A DNA stretch of 64,000 nucleotides, from assembly GCF_027891095.1 (NCBI RefSeq), contig NZ_JAQIIO010000007.1, positions 1-64,000 on the forward strand, written 5' to 3'. Shown piece after piece: positions 1 through 10,017 of the stretch. A program made the position numbers and the translations under genes. The stretch's first letter is position 1; each line of letters begins with the position of its first letter. The DNA is from Aliiroseovarius salicola. GTDB lineage: Bacteria; Pseudomonadota; Alphaproteobacteria; Rhodobacterales; Rhodobacteraceae. Under the pieces are notes generated by a model. The model saw only the letters and a program-made list of their open reading frames with translations. It did not search any database and had not been told where the DNA came from.

Positions 1-861
1 TTTGTCGAAGTGGCCCGCGCCGGTGGGTTCCGCGCTGCGGCAGATCGGTTGAAATTGGCCCCGGGGTCGGTCAGCGAAGCGGTACAGAGGTTCGAAGACC
101 GATTGGGGGTACGTTTGATCGTACGCTCTACCCGCCATATCGCATTGACCCGTGCAGGCGAGATCCTGTTCCGTCGCAGCCTGCCAGCAGTGGACGCACT
201 GGAAAACGCGCTGAATGATTTGCAAACAGAGGAAGGCGAATTGTCGGGTGCTTTGCGACTGACCGCCCCAATCGGTGCCGGGCCGCTCTTTCTGGATAGG
301 ATGATCTTGAGCTTTGCAAAGGCTCACCCAGCCCTGTCGATCGAAGTCATTTATGATGAAAAGAAGCTGGACCTTGTGACAAGCGGTGTGGATGCCGCGA
401 TCCGGGCTGAGGCGCTGCTAGATCCAGACAGCTATGCCATTCCTTTAGGGCCAATGCGAGAGATGGTTATTGTTGCCTCCCCCGCGTACCTGCGGTACGC
501 CCCCAAACTACGAACCCCCACTGAGCTGACGGCCCATCCCGGTATTTGTTTTGCCTTTGGGGACGCAGGCCATCTGGCGCCTTGGGTTATGACTGGTCCA
601 GATGGGACACACTCCCCCATGCCGATCCCAAGGGTTGTCGTGAACGATGTCAATTCGATTATTGCACATGCTGAGGCGGGCTCGGGGCTGGCCTATGTGT
701 TCAAAGAAGCGGTCAGAGATCACATTGAAGCCGGGCGGTTGGTGCAGGTACTAGAAGATTACGTCGCTCCCTTGCCCCGCTTCACGTTGAACTACCTTTC
801 AAAACGCAACATGCCGACCCGGCTGCGCGCCTTTATCGACTTTGCACGCGCGTTTGAGTGA
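1..861 (+). CDS. LysR-family transcriptional regulator, 5'-truncated by the window edge
   Basis: The reading frame is open from base 1, and residues before the first GTG (base 10) continue the helix-turn-helix (FVEVARAGGFRAAADRL), so the true start lies outside the window. The N-terminal winged HTH has the usual LysR pattern (S-x-S-x-A-V-x-R-F-E, then R-x-T-R-x-x-x-L-T-x-A-G). A LysR substrate-binding domain follows to the C-terminus. LysR proteins of this subgroup usually regulate a divergent neighbour, which is not visible here. The gene converges on hutC. The target is unknown; the family call is firm. Confidence 0.9.
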   Translation, partial: FVEVARAGGFRAAADRLKLAPGSVSEAVQRFEDRLGVRLIVRSTRHIALTRAGEILFRRSLPAVDALENALNDLQTEEGELSGALRLTAPIGAGPLFLDRMILSFAKAHPALSIEVIYDEKKLDLVTSGVDAAIRAEALLDPDSYAIPLGPMREMVIVASPAYLRYAPKLRTPTELTAHPGICFAFGDAGHLAPWVMTGPDGTHSPMPIPRVVVNDVNSIIAHAEAGSGLAYVFKEAVRDHIEAGRLVQVLEDYVAPLPRFTLNYLSKRNMPTRLRAFIDFARAFE

Positions 862-980
862 TCGGTGTCTGCCGGAGCGAGCGTTCTGATTTTCCAAACA
901 ACCCGCCTTGAGGTCTAGCTTCTAGTTTCAAAGACGCTGCAAACAGTATCAATTAAGGGGACGTCTGCTTCCCTCTGTCA

Positions 981-1679
981 TTAGCTTTTTGTCAGAAGTT
1001 GGTACCCGGGAATGGTGATCGAGCGGACTGATGTAATCGGATCCGTGCCGATCCACGTGGTGCGTTCGAGCACCAAGAGGGCGCTGCCCGGTTCTGTTGC
1101 GAGCATTCTGGCGGTCTCTGCATCTGCGGAAATTGCGTAAATCCGTAAATCGAACCGGGTATAGGGCTTGTTGCGAACCAGCCATTCATTTGCACTTTCG
1201 CGCGCCAGATCAACATCAAGGATTTCTGGGGCGGTCTCAATGCTGACCCAGCGGTCCTCGAGAATATGTGGCTTGTGATCCGCCAGATGCAGCGCTTGCA
1301 CGCGCAGCATGGAATTCGGTTCGACCTGCTCAAACTTGGCAGCGACTTCTCTGGGTGTGGGCAGCACTTTCCGGTCAATCAACTGGTATCCGTAGACCGC
1401 ACCTGTTTCCTCAACTTCAAGCCGCGTGATCGGTATGTCGAGCGTTGCACGCGTCACTGGGTTTGCCCGTACATGGGTTCCGCCCTTGCGCTTGCGTTCG
1501 ATTAGTCCAGTGTCCGACAGGTCCTGCATGGCGCGTTGCACAGTGGTCCGGGCACAGCCGAATTGTTCGGCAATATCTGCGTCGCGCGGCAGCTTGTCGC
1601 CCGGAGCATAGGTGCGATCAAGGATCTGATCACGGATCCGGTCCCTGATATCTTTCCAGGACTGACGGTCTGCGCTCAT
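981..1679 (-). CDS. hutC: HutC, GntR-family repressor of histidine utilization
   Basis: This 232-aa protein has an N-terminal GntR winged helix (about residues 8-75, with FGCARTTVQRAM as the recognition region) followed by a UTRA ligand-binding domain of the HutC type. In known hut systems HutC represses the pathway and is released by urocanate. The start codon overlaps the stop of hutF (ATGA, 1676-1679), so the two are co-transcribed. A perfect palindrome in the hutF-hutI intergenic region (3082-3097) is the likely operator, which would make the regulation autogenous. Assignment rests on domain type plus genetic context. Confidence 0.93.
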   Translation of the reverse strand: MSADRQSWKDIRDRIRDQILDRTYAPGDKLPRDADIAEQFGCARTTVQRAMQDLSDTGLIERKRKGGTHVRANPVTRATLDIPITRLEVEETGAVYGYQLIDRKVLPTPREVAAKFEQVEPNSMLRVQALHLADHKPHILEDRWVSIETAPEILDVDLARESANEWLVRNKPYTRFDLRIYAISADAETARMLATEPGSALLVLERTTWIGTDPITSVRSITIPGYQLLTKS

Positions 1680-3040
1680 ATTTCCTGCTCCAACTCACAC
1701 ATGACCTTGACGAACTCCATTGTTATACGGTCACGCTTCAGATGACGACCGTCTTTTACGACATGGCGCCCTGCGCTCCAGATATCCGTGATGCAGTCAT
1801 GCCCGTGTCCGCCAAAGATCAGCGTATCCAAGGCCATATCACCGTTGCGACAGGCGCCCCATTCATTGTCCAGATCAAGCCCGATGATGTCGGCGAGACG
1901 CCCCGGAGCAAGCACACCGCAATCCCGCCCCCCGGCCTGTGCGCCCCCGGTATTTGCGGCGTCAAACAGTACACGCCCGGTGGAATAGTCCTGCGTCGCC
2001 AGGGCGGCCCGGCTCCGATCTCGCAAGCGCTGAGAATATTCCAGGGTTCTGAGTTCGTCGAACAGCGCAATATGCACGTTTGAATCTGATCCAAACCCGA
2101 TGCGCCCCCCATCGGCCAAATACTGCGTGCCGTTGAATATCCCGTCCCCAAGGCTGGATTCGGTGATTGGGCACAATCCCGCAACCGCCCCCGATTTTGC
2201 CAGATTTCGGGTTTCCTCTTTGGTCATTTGGGTCGAATGGATCAGGCACCACTGCGCATTGACATCCTGATTGCCCAAAAGCCATTCCGTGGGGCGCGCA
2301 CCCAAATGGGCCATGACTTCCTCGACCTCGGCAACCTGTTCGGCAAGGTGCATGTGAATTGGGCCGCGTCCCCCCAATGCGATCGACCGGGCAAGCCCCT
2401 CGGCGTCCACCGCCCGCAGGGAGTGGGGGGCCACGCCAATGGAAAAATCCTCTGGCCCGGACGCAACCGCTCGCGCGGCACCTTCATGCAGGCGTTGGAA
2501 CTGATCGGGGTCATTTCCGAACCGCCGTTGCCCACCGTTCAGGGCGCGCGCGTCACAGCCACCGTGCTGATAAAGAACCGGTAGAAGCGTCAGGCCAATG
2601 CCCACATCTGTTGCGGCTTGCACAATCCGTTCGGACATTTCGGCAAGGTTCGCATAGGTCTTCCCGTCGCGGTCATGGTGCAGATAGTGGAATTCGGCCA
2701 CGCTTGCATATCCGGCCTCCAGCATTTCCAGAAAAACCTGCGCCGCAATGGCCTGCACCTGATCCGGTGTAAGCTGATCGAGGAACCTATACATCAGGCG
2801 TCGCCAGCTCCAGAAACTGTCGCTGGCATCCGGGCCGCGCGCTTCGGTCAACCCCGACATCGCCCGCTGAAAGGCATGGCTGTGCAGGTTCAAAGGCGCA
2901 GGCAATGCCAGTGAAACCGTCGCACTCGCGCCGTTTGGGGCGGGTTTGATGTAAGAGATTCGCCCTTTATCGATCCCGATTTCAACATTGGTTTGCCAAC
3001 CGGTTTCGGTAAGGGCCTGTTTCGCGACGATTTTTTTCAT
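1676..3040 (-). CDS. hutF: Formimidoylglutamate deiminase (HutF)
   Basis: This 454-aa amidohydrolase hydrolyses N-formimino-L-glutamate to N-formyl-L-glutamate and ammonia, the fourth step of the five-step histidine degradation route. The metal-binding motif L-H-S-H-A-F-Q-R lies at residues 52-59 (H53, H55). A second metal/active-site block H-M-H-L-A-E-Q and the late G-S-D-S-N-V-H motif are present. HutF together with HutG (5851-6654) shows that the HutF/HutG branch is used rather than a direct formiminoglutamase. It is transcribed divergently from hutI and is followed by overlapping hutC. Length is normal for the family. Confidence 0.95.
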   Translation of the reverse strand: MKKIVAKQALTETGWQTNVEIGIDKGRISYIKPAPNGASATVSLALPAPLNLHSHAFQRAMSGLTEARGPDASDSFWSWRRLMYRFLDQLTPDQVQAIAAQVFLEMLEAGYASVAEFHYLHHDRDGKTYANLAEMSERIVQAATDVGIGLTLLPVLYQHGGCDARALNGGQRRFGNDPDQFQRLHEGAARAVASGPEDFSIGVAPHSLRAVDAEGLARSIALGGRGPIHMHLAEQVAEVEEVMAHLGARPTEWLLGNQDVNAQWCLIHSTQMTKEETRNLAKSGAVAGLCPITESSLGDGIFNGTQYLADGGRIGFGSDSNVHIALFDELRTLEYSQRLRDRSRAALATQDYSTGRVLFDAANTGGAQAGGRDCGVLAPGRLADIIGLDLDNEWGACRNGDMALDTLIFGGHGHDCITDIWSAGRHVVKDGRHLKRDRITMEFVKVMCELEQEI

Positions 3041-3081
3041 GACGGGAGTCCATTGACTTATTATGTGGCATCATATTAGTT

Positions 3082-3097
3082 TTATGTAGCTACATAA
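3082..3097. promoter_or_regulatory. Candidate HutC operator between hutF and hutI
   Basis: TTATGTAGCTACATAA is a perfect 16-bp palindrome centred at 3089/3090, 14 bp upstream of the hutI start and 42 bp upstream of the divergent hutF start. Palindromes with an ATGT...ACAT core are typical of HutC/GntR operators. Its place lets one bound dimer repress both divergent arms. The palindrome is seen directly; HutC binding is inferred. Confidence 0.8.
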
Positions 3098-3110
3098 TCA
3101 AGGACAAACG

Positions 3111-4319
3111 ATGCCCCCGTCCCTCCGCCTTTCCGACATGACTGTCGCAACCATGGATCCCGCAACAACGGATTATGGATTGATCGAAAACGCCTCTATT
3201 GTGATCGAAAATGGCAAGATCTCCTGGGTCGGAAAGGCCTCTGACTGCCCCTCTCAATATACTGCCCTGCCTACGCAGGATTTGAACGGTCGTTTGGTGA
3301 CCCCGGCGCTGATCGACTGCCACACCCATATCGTTGCCGGTGGTAATAGGGCACGTGAGTTTGAGATGCGGCTTGAAGGAGCCAGCTACGAAGAGATAGC
3401 CCGCGCTGGTGGCGGGATTGTCTCGACGGTGAAGGCAACCCGTGCGGCCTCTGAAAATGAGCTTCTGACCGATGCGCTTGGGCGGGTCGATGCGTTGATT
3501 GCCGAGGGCGTGAGTGCGATCGAAGTGAAATCGGGTTACGGGCTCGATCAGGGCACGGAACTCAGGATGCTGCGCGCGGCGCGGCGAATTGCGGAAGAAC
3601 GCCCGATCCGGGTCAAGACCACATTCCTCGGCGCCCATGCGGTACCGCCGGAATATACCGGCCGCAACGATGCCTATATCGACGAGGTCTGCATCCCCGC
3701 CCTGCGCGCCGCCCACGCAGAGGGGCTGGTGGATGCGGTGGATGGGTTCTGCGAAGGGATCGCGTTCCAGCCCGCGCAAATCGCACGGGTGTTCGAGGTG
3801 GCGAAGGAGTTGGACCTGCCGGTCAAATTGCATTCCGAGCAGCTCTCGAACCTTGGCGGCACGAAACTGGCCGCCAGCTACGGTGCGCTCAGCGCCGATC
3901 ATATTGAATATCTCGATGAGGACGGTGTAATCGCAATGGCCCAAGCGGGGACCACAGCCGTCATCCTGCCCGGCGCTTTCTATACGTTGCGCGAAACCCA
4001 GGTGCCGCCGATCGACGCCCTGCGCAGACATGATGTACCGATGGCGCTGGCCACCGATGCCAACCCGGGGTCGTCGCCGCTGACCTCGCTGCTTCTGACC
4101 ATGAACATGGGTTGCACCCTCTTTCGGATGACGCCCGAAGAGGCGCTGGCCGGGGTGACCCGTAACGCTGCCCGGGCTCTCGGTTTGAGTGACTGCGGCA
4201 CGATCGAGCCCGGTAAACGCGCCGACCTCGCCATTTGGGACGTGCAGCACCCGGCCGAACTCGCCTACCGCATCGGCTTCAATCCCCTTTACAAACGTAT
4301 TTTCGGAGGTCGCGCATGA
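3111..4319 (+). CDS. hutI: Imidazolonepropionase (HutI)
   Basis: This 402-aa amidohydrolase opens the imidazolone ring of 4-imidazolone-5-propionate to give N-formimino-L-glutamate, step three of histidine catabolism. The metal motif C-H-T-H is at residues 70-73, followed by V-A-G-G and R-E-F-E-M-R, both characteristic of HutI. A C-terminal [11 protein letters not shown] segment holds the conserved Asp. The stop overlaps the hutH start (ATGA, 4316-4319), which shows translational coupling. It is the first gene of the plus-strand hut operon, directly downstream of the candidate HutC operator. Confidence 0.96.
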   Translation: MPPSLRLSDMTVATMDPATTDYGLIENASIVIENGKISWVGKASDCPSQYTALPTQDLNGRLVTPALIDCHTHIVAGGNRAREFEMRLEGASYEEIARAGGGIVSTVKATRAASENELLTDALGRVDALIAEGVSAIEVKSGYGLDQGTELRMLRAARRIAEERPIRVKTTFLGAHAVPPEYTGRNDAYIDEVCIPALRAAHAEGLVDAVDGFCEGIAFQPAQIARVFEVAKELDLPVKLHSEQLSNLGGTKLAASYGALSADHIEYLDEDGVIAMAQAGTTAVILPGAFYTLRETQVPPIDALRRHDVPMALATDANPGSSPLTSLLLTMNMGCTLFRMTPEEALAGVTRNAARALGLSDCGTIEPGKRADLAIWDVQHPAELAYRIGFNPLYKRIFGGRA

Positions 4320-5854
4320 GCGTGCTTGAACTCAGCCCCGGCGAAGTGACGCTGGCGCAACTGGCAGATGTCTATTGGAGCGAGACACCGGTTACACTGG
4401 ACCCCGCATGCAAACCCGCGGTGGAAGATGCGGCAGGCCGGATTGATGCTGCTGCAGCGGGTGACGCGGCCGTTTATGGGGTCAATACCGGCTTTGGCAA
4501 ACTCGCCAGCCTGAAAATCGCCCCGGAAGATACCGCAACCCTTCAGCGCAACCTGATCCTCAGCCATTGCTGCGGCGTTGGCGAAGCGGTGCCGCGCCGC
4601 ATGGCGCGCCTGATGATGACATTGAAGCTGCTGAGTTTCGGGCGCGGTGCCTCGGGTGTGCGCTGGGACTATGTGGAACTCTTGCAAGAAATGCTGGCAC
4701 GCGGTGTCACGCCCGCAATCCCGGCTCAGGGCTCGGTGGGGGCTTCGGGGGATCTGGCCCCATTGGCCCATATGACAGCCGTTGTCATCGGCGAGGGTGA
4801 GGCAGAATTTGACGGCGTGGTGCTCCCTGGTGCAGAGGCGCTTGAAAAAGCGGGGCTTTCTCCGATCCAGCTTGGCCCAAAAGAAGGGCTGGCGTTCATC
4901 AACGGCACCCAATTTTCGACTGCATTTGCACTGGCCGGACTGTTCGAAGCCTGGCGCGCGGCGCAAAATGCGCTGGTGATCTCGGCCATGTCGACCGACG
5001 CGATCATGGGATCAACCGCCCCGTTGCAGCCGGAAATTCACACACTGCGCGGCCAACCCGGTCAGATTGAAGCAGCAGCAGCGATGCGCGCCATTCTCGA
5101 CGGTTCCGAAATTCGCGAAAGCCATCGTGACGACGATACAAGGGTGCAGGATCCCTATTGCATCCGCTGCCAGCCGCAGGTGACGGGTGCAGCGATTGAC
5201 GTGCTGCGTCAGGCAGCGGTCACGCTGGAGATCGAAGCCAATGCCGCCACTGACAATCCTCTGGTTCTGACCGAGGCAGGGCTAATCGTCTCGGGGGGCA
5301 ATTTCCATGCCGAACCCGTGGGGTTTGCCGCTGACATGATCGCGCTGGCTGTTTCAGAGATCGGGGCCATCGCACAGCGCCGTATTGCGCTGATGGTGGA
5401 CCCCACGCTGAGCCATGACCTGCCGCCGTTCCTCACTCCGGAACCGGGGCTGAATTCCGGCCTGATGATTGCCGAGGTGACCACCGCAGCGCTGATGAGT
5501 GAGAACAAGCATCTGGCCAACCCCTGTGTGACGGATTCGACCCCAACTTCGGCCAATCAGGAGGACCATGTTTCCATGGCCGCCCATGGGGCGCGGCGTC
5601 TGATTCAGATGTGCGTAAACCTCAACCGTATTCTGGGTGTTGAACTGCTCTGCGCTGCTCAGGGTGTCGAGTTCCGCGCGCCTCTCATGACCAGCCAGCC
5701 CTTGCAATCCGTTTTGGCCCGGCTGCGGCGTGATGTCGAAACGCTTGGGCCGGACCGCTATCTGGCACCTGACCTCGAAACCTCCGCCAAACTCGTGGCG
5801 ACCGGCGCACTTGTCGACGCCTGCGGCACCGATCTGCCGGAGCTGGGCGCGTGA
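4316..5854 (+). CDS. hutH: Histidine ammonia-lyase (HutH)
   Basis: This 512-aa enzyme deaminates L-histidine to trans-urocanate, the first step of the pathway. The Ala-Ser-Gly tripeptide that cyclizes into the MIO electrophile is at residues 143-145 within [12 protein letters not shown]. Conserved blocks N-G-T-Q-F-S, Q-D-P-Y-C-I-R and [10 protein letters not shown] are present. The start was placed at ATG 4316, which overlaps the hutI stop and has GGAGG about 7 bp upstream, instead of an in-frame codon at 4235 inside hutI. The stop overlaps the GTG start of hutG. Confidence 0.96.
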   Translation: MSVLELSPGEVTLAQLADVYWSETPVTLDPACKPAVEDAAGRIDAAAAGDAAVYGVNTGFGKLASLKIAPEDTATLQRNLILSHCCGVGEAVPRRMARLMMTLKLLSFGRGASGVRWDYVELLQEMLARGVTPAIPAQGSVGASGDLAPLAHMTAVVIGEGEAEFDGVVLPGAEALEKAGLSPIQLGPKEGLAFINGTQFSTAFALAGLFEAWRAAQNALVISAMSTDAIMGSTAPLQPEIHTLRGQPGQIEAAAAMRAILDGSEIRESHRDDDTRVQDPYCIRCQPQVTGAAIDVLRQAAVTLEIEANAATDNPLVLTEAGLIVSGGNFHAEPVGFAADMIALAVSEIGAIAQRRIALMVDPTLSHDLPPFLTPEPGLNSGLMIAEVTTAALMSENKHLANPCVTDSTPTSANQEDHVSMAAHGARRLIQMCVNLNRILGVELLCAAQGVEFRAPLMTSQPLQSVLARLRRDVETLGPDRYLAPDLETSAKLVATGALVDACGTDLPELGA

Positions 5855-6654
5855 ATGTCTTTGACGTCATCCGTGGGGATAGCCCCATCGTTTTGGGGCA
5901 GCCCCATGGCGGCACCTTTGTGCCCGAGGATATCCACGCCCGGCTGAATGCAAACGGGCGGCAATTGGCGGATACCGACTGGCACATCACCCAGCTTTAT
6001 GACGGGTTGCTTGACGGGGTGACGGTGGTGAAATCCAACGTCCACCGCTATGTGATCGACGCCAATCGCGATCCGGAGGGTGTCTCGCTTTATCCCGGTC
6101 AGAACACCACCACTCTGGTGCCGCTGACCGACTTTGATGGGCGGGAGATCTGGGAAGAGGGTCAGGACCCCTCAGCCGATGAGATCGAAGCCCGCCGCCT
6201 TGCCTATCACGCCCCGTATCACGCAGCGCTGCGGGCCGAACTTGAACGTGTGCGTGACAAGCATGGCGTTGCGATCCTGTTCGATTGCCACTCGATCCGG
6301 TCTCAGATCCCCTTCCTGTTTGTCGGCCTTCTGCCCGACTTCAGCATTGGCACCAATCTGGGCGCGACCTGCGCGGCTGAAATCGAAGCGGCCACGGTTG
6401 CAGTCTGCGCTGAAGCAGATGGTTATTCCTCGGTGACCAACGGCCGGTTCAAAGGCGGCTGGACCACACGGCACTACGGCCAGCCCGAGGCTGGCATCCA
6501 TGCCATCCAGATGGAACTCGCCCAATCGACTTACATGCAGGAAGCCGCCCCCTGGACCTATCTCGACGCGCGCGCTGATCGGCTGCGCCCCCATCTCAAG
6601 ACCCTTCTGCAAAAACTGAACAGCCTCGCGCTTTCCGAAGCGCTGACCCGATAA
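5851..6654 (+). CDS. hutG: N-formylglutamate deformylase (HutG)
   Basis: This 267-aa protein of the N-formylglutamate amidohydrolase family releases formate and glutamate in the last step of histidine breakdown. Features seen are a H-G-G-T-F-V-P segment near the N-terminus, D-A-N-R-D-P-E-G, a central D-C-H-S-I metal/active-site block, and a C-terminal I-Q-M-E-L-A-Q-S. It starts with GTG at 5851 and overlaps the hutH stop by four bases (GTGA). A short gap separates it from hutU. Together with HutF it completes the five-step pathway. Confidence 0.94.
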   Translation: MNVFDVIRGDSPIVLGQPHGGTFVPEDIHARLNANGRQLADTDWHITQLYDGLLDGVTVVKSNVHRYVIDANRDPEGVSLYPGQNTTTLVPLTDFDGREIWEEGQDPSADEIEARRLAYHAPYHAALRAELERVRDKHGVAILFDCHSIRSQIPFLFVGLLPDFSIGTNLGATCAAEIEAATVAVCAEADGYSSVTNGRFKGGWTTRHYGQPEAGIHAIQMELAQSTYMQEAAPWTYLDARADRLRPHLKTLLQKLNSLALSEALTR

Positions 6655-6665
6655 GGAGCCTCATC

Positions 6666-8339
6666 ATGACTAATCCCCGCAAGAACACCCGTGACGTTTT
6701 TCCCCCCACCGGCCCCGAGCTGAATGCCAAAAGCTGGATGACCGAGGCACCGCTTCGGATGATGATGAACAACCTGCATCCCGATGTGGCTGAAAATCCG
6801 CATGAGCTTGTGGTCTATGGCGGCATCGGACGGGCGGCGCGCACGTGGAAAGATTTCGATCTGATGGTCGACACGTTGAAGTCATTGGAAGAGGACGAGA
6901 CGCTGGTGGTGCAGTCGGGCAAGCCGGTTGCTGTGGTCAAAACGCACTCTGATGCGCCGCGCGTTCTGATTGCGAACTCCAACCTCGTGCCGCATTGGGC
7001 CAATTGGGACCACTTCAACGAGCTCGATAAAAAGGGCCTGATGATGTATGGCCAGATGACCGCCGGGTCGTGGATCTACATCGGATCGCAGGGCATTGTG
7101 CAGGGCACCTATGAGACCTTTGCCGAGGCGGGTCGTCAGCATTATGGAGGGGACCTGACAGGGCGCTGGATACTCACCGGAGGCCTTGGTGGCATGGGCG
7201 GCGCCCAACCGCTTGCCGCCGTGATGGCCGGGGCCTGTTGTCTTGCGGTGGAATGTGATGAGAAATCCGCCGATTTCCGCCTGCGCACCCGCTATGTAGA
7301 CGAAAAGACCCATTCGCTTGACGAAGCGCTCGAGATGATCGAGCGCTGGACCAAGGCGGGTGAGGCGAAATCAGTGGCACTGATTGGCAATGCGGCTGAC
7401 ATTTTCCCTGAGATCCACAAACGCGGCGTACGCCCTGACATCGTGACCGACCAGACCTCGGCCCATGATCCGATCAACGGTTACCTGCCGCAGGGCTGGA
7501 CCGTAGCAGAATGGCGCGCCAAAGCCGAAACCGCCCCGAAAGAGGTGGAAAAGGCGGCCCGTGCCTCGATGCGGGTTCAGGTCGAAGCGATGGTGGCCTT
7601 CCACGAAGACGGCGTGCCCACGGTGGATTACGGCAACAACATCCGTCAGATGGCGCTGGAGGAGGGGCTAGAAAACGCCTTTGCCTTCCCCGGTTTTGTG
7701 CCCGCCTATATCCGCCCGCTTTTCTGCAAAGGGGTTGGTCCGTTCCGTTGGGCGGCGCTATCGGGTGATCCGGAAGACATCTATAAGACCGACCAGGCGA
7801 TGAAAGAGCTGTTCCCCGAGAACACGCATCTGCACAACTGGCTCGACATGGCCCGTGACCGGATCGCGTTTCAGGGCCTACCCGCCCGGATCTGCTGGAT
7901 TGGTCTTGGTGACCGGCACCGTGCGGGCCTGAAGTTCAACGAGATGGTGGCCTCGGGTGAACTTAAGGCCCCGGTTGTGATCGGCCGTGACCATCTGGAC
8001 AGCGGATCTGTCGCAAGCCCGAACCGCGAAACCGAAGCGATGCGGGACGGATCAGACGCCGTATCCGACTGGCCGCTTCTCAATGCGCTGGTCAATACCG
8101 CGAGCGGCGCCACCTGGGTCAGCCTGCACCATGGTGGTGGCGTCGGCATGGGCTTTTCACAACATGCTGGCGTGGTGATCTGCGCCGATGGCACGCCCGA
8201 AGCCGCCAAACGGTTGGAACGGGTGTTGTGGAATGATCCGGCTTCCGGCGTCTGGCGTCACGCGGATGCGGGCTATGACATTGCGCTGGACTGCGCCCGG
8301 GAACACGGGCTGCGGCTGCCGGGCATTCTTGGAAACTGA
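6666..8339 (+). CDS. hutU: Urocanate hydratase (HutU)
   Basis: This 557-aa protein matches the normal urocanase length. Urocanase adds water to urocanate using tightly bound NAD+ as an electrophile, giving 4-imidazolone-5-propionate. Family blocks seen include L-H-P-D-V-A-E-N-P near the start, a glycine-rich [14 protein letters not shown]-binding segment, and the late G-D-R-H-R-A-G and S-P-N-R-E-T-E-A-M blocks. The start has AAGGAG a few bases upstream. It lies 11 bp after hutG and 31 bp before the TRAP binding-protein gene, so it sits inside one long operon. Confidence 0.96.
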   Translation: MTNPRKNTRDVFPPTGPELNAKSWMTEAPLRMMMNNLHPDVAENPHELVVYGGIGRAARTWKDFDLMVDTLKSLEEDETLVVQSGKPVAVVKTHSDAPRVLIANSNLVPHWANWDHFNELDKKGLMMYGQMTAGSWIYIGSQGIVQGTYETFAEAGRQHYGGDLTGRWILTGGLGGMGGAQPLAAVMAGACCLAVECDEKSADFRLRTRYVDEKTHSLDEALEMIERWTKAGEAKSVALIGNAADIFPEIHKRGVRPDIVTDQTSAHDPINGYLPQGWTVAEWRAKAETAPKEVEKAARASMRVQVEAMVAFHEDGVPTVDYGNNIRQMALEEGLENAFAFPGFVPAYIRPLFCKGVGPFRWAALSGDPEDIYKTDQAMKELFPENTHLHNWLDMARDRIAFQGLPARICWIGLGDRHRAGLKFNEMVASGELKAPVVIGRDHLDSGSVASPNRETEAMRDGSDAVSDWPLLNALVNTASGATWVSLHHGGGVGMGFSQHAGVVICADGTPEAAKRLERVLWNDPASGVWRHADAGYDIALDCAREHGLRLPGILGN

Positions 8340-8370
8340 CAATAACAACTACCAAAAGGGAGATGACAAC

Positions 8371-9456
8371 ATGGACAGAAGAAAATTCCTTGCAGGGGGC
8401 GCCGTCGGCGCGGCGGCGACCACGCTTGCGGCACCAGCCATTGCGCAAGATGTTCGCCAGTGGAAATTGGTCACGGCGTGGCCCAAAAACCTACCGGGAC
8501 CCGGTGTGGCTGCGCAAATGCTGGCGGACCGGATCACCACCCTGTCAGGTGGTCGGATCAACGTGAAACTTTACGCTGCGGGCGAACTTGTCCCGGGCCG
8601 GGGTGTCTTTGATGCGGTCAGTGAAGGGACCGCTGAACTTTACCACGCAGTGCCCGCATATTGGGGGTCGAAATCCAAAGGCATCCTCCTGTTCGGCTCG
8701 CAGCCATTTGGCCTCAGGGCTGACGAACAGTTTGGTTGGCTGCATCATGGCGGCGGTCAGGCGCTTTATGACGAGATGTATGGCCGTTTCGGCATCAAGC
8801 CGTTCCTCTGTGGCAACTCCGGCCCGCAATGGGGAGGCTGGTTCCGTGATGAGATCAACTCGGCGCAGGACCTGAAAGGTCTCAAGTTCCGCACCACCGG
8901 GCTGGCGTCAGAGATGGCCTCGAAGCTGGGAATGGCGGCAGAGGCCATGAGTGGCCCAGCCATGTTCCAGGCGTTACAGACCGGCGCATTGGATGCGGGC
9001 GAATTCATCGGCCCGTGGACCGACAGTGCCCTTGGGTACTATCAGGTGGCCAAGAACTATTACTGGCCGGGCGTGGGCGAACCGTCTTCGGCCGAGGAAT
9101 GCGGGGTCAATCAGGACAAGTTCAACGAGCTGCCTGACGATCTGAAACAGGTTGTGCAGCTGGCCTGCGAAAGCCTCTACAACCCGGTTTGGACGGAATA
9201 CACTACCAAACATGCGCTTGCTCTGAAGGCGCTGGTGGAAGAGCATGGTGTTCAGGTCAAAATGTTCCCCGAGGATGTGATCACCGCAATGGGCAAGGCA
9301 GCCGCCGAAGTGATTGACGATCTGCGTCAGGATGATGACGAGCTTGTCCGTCGTATCACCGAAAGCTTTGTTGCTTACCGCGACAGCGTTGGGGGTTACA
9401 TGTCTTTTGCAGACAATGGCCAGATGAACGCCCGTGCCGGCGTGCTGGGCTACTAA
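8371..9456 (+). CDS. TRAP transporter substrate-binding protein, TakP-like DctP family
   Basis: The 361-aa periplasmic protein starts at ATG 8371 after an AAAAGGGAGAT ribosome site. Earlier in-frame codons fall inside hutU. The N-terminus has a Tat signal (M-D-R-R-K-F-L, an Ala-rich core, cleavage near A-I-A-Q). GELVPG near residue 70 and a central GGWFR block recall the TakP type of TRAP binding proteins, which bind 2-oxo acids and similar carboxylates. It is followed by both membrane subunits. Its position in the hut operon suggests a substrate tied to histidine breakdown (for example urocanate or an imidazole acid), but the sequence alone does not show the ligand. Confidence 0.9.
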   Translation: MDRRKFLAGGAVGAAATTLAAPAIAQDVRQWKLVTAWPKNLPGPGVAAQMLADRITTLSGGRINVKLYAAGELVPGRGVFDAVSEGTAELYHAVPAYWGSKSKGILLFGSQPFGLRADEQFGWLHHGGGQALYDEMYGRFGIKPFLCGNSGPQWGGWFRDEINSAQDLKGLKFRTTGLASEMASKLGMAAEAMSGPAMFQALQTGALDAGEFIGPWTDSALGYYQVAKNYYWPGVGEPSSAEECGVNQDKFNELPDDLKQVVQLACESLYNPVWTEYTTKHALALKALVEEHGVQVKMFPEDVITAMGKAAAEVIDDLRQDDDELVRRITESFVAYRDSVGGYMSFADNGQMNARAGVLGY

Positions 9457-9519
9457 AGAAAAACGGTGGCGCAGCCCCAGGGTTGCGCTGCCAAGTCTTG
9501 AGGTAGGGAGGGATGACCG

Positions 9520-10017
9520 GTGGCCGCAATCGCGCGTCTGTTTGACTTGATAAACCAAACGGTGGCCATGGCCGTGCGCTGGCTCGCCTTGGCAATGGTG
9601 CTCGTCCAGTTCTCGATTGTGGTCGGGCGGTACGTGTTTGGCGTCAATTCCATCGCGGTTCAGGAAACCGTGCTCTACATGCATGCCACGCTTTTCATGC
9701 TGGCAGCAGGCTATACGCTTCTGGTCGACAAACATGTCCGCGTGGACGTGTTCTATGCGCGACTGAATGAACAGGCCCGGCGTCGCATTGATATCTTTGG
9801 CCATCTCTGCCTGCTCATCCCCTCGATGGTTGCCCTTTTATACTGGTCCTGGCCATCGGTTCGCAGCTCTTGGAGCATCCTTGAAGGTCCGCTTTCAGTG
9901 GGCGGGATCAAGGCGGTTTTCCTGCTGAAATCGCTTATCCCTGCCTTCTGCATTCTGGTCCTGCTTCAATCCATTGCCCTTTTGCTACGGCTGCTGCGTG
10001 AGGAAACCCGATCATGA
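9520..10017 (+). CDS. TRAP transporter small membrane subunit (DctQ type)
   Basis: This 165-aa protein has four predicted transmembrane segments: an early helix with ALAMVLVQFSIVVGRY, a second with the YMHATLFMLAAGYTLL block, a third around LLIPSMVALLYW, and a C-terminal helix around IPAFCILVLLQSIALLL. D-K-H-V-R-V-D after the second helix is a family landmark. It starts with GTG at 9520 behind AGGGAGGGAT. It overlaps the large subunit by ATGA (10014-10017). DctQ proteins form the membrane complex with DctM and use the ion gradient for uptake. Confidence 0.92.
   Translation: MAAIARLFDLINQTVAMAVRWLALAMVLVQFSIVVGRYVFGVNSIAVQETVLYMHATLFMLAAGYTLLVDKHVRVDVFYARLNEQARRRIDIFGHLCLLIPSMVALLYWSWPSVRSSWSILEGPLSVGGIKAVFLLKSLIPAFCILVLLQSIALLLRLLREETRS

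Noticed and set aside
3090-4250. 386-aa minus-strand frame over hutI
   Set aside because: It is the antisense of a GC-rich gene; hutI on the plus strand has all catalytic motifs and the operon context.
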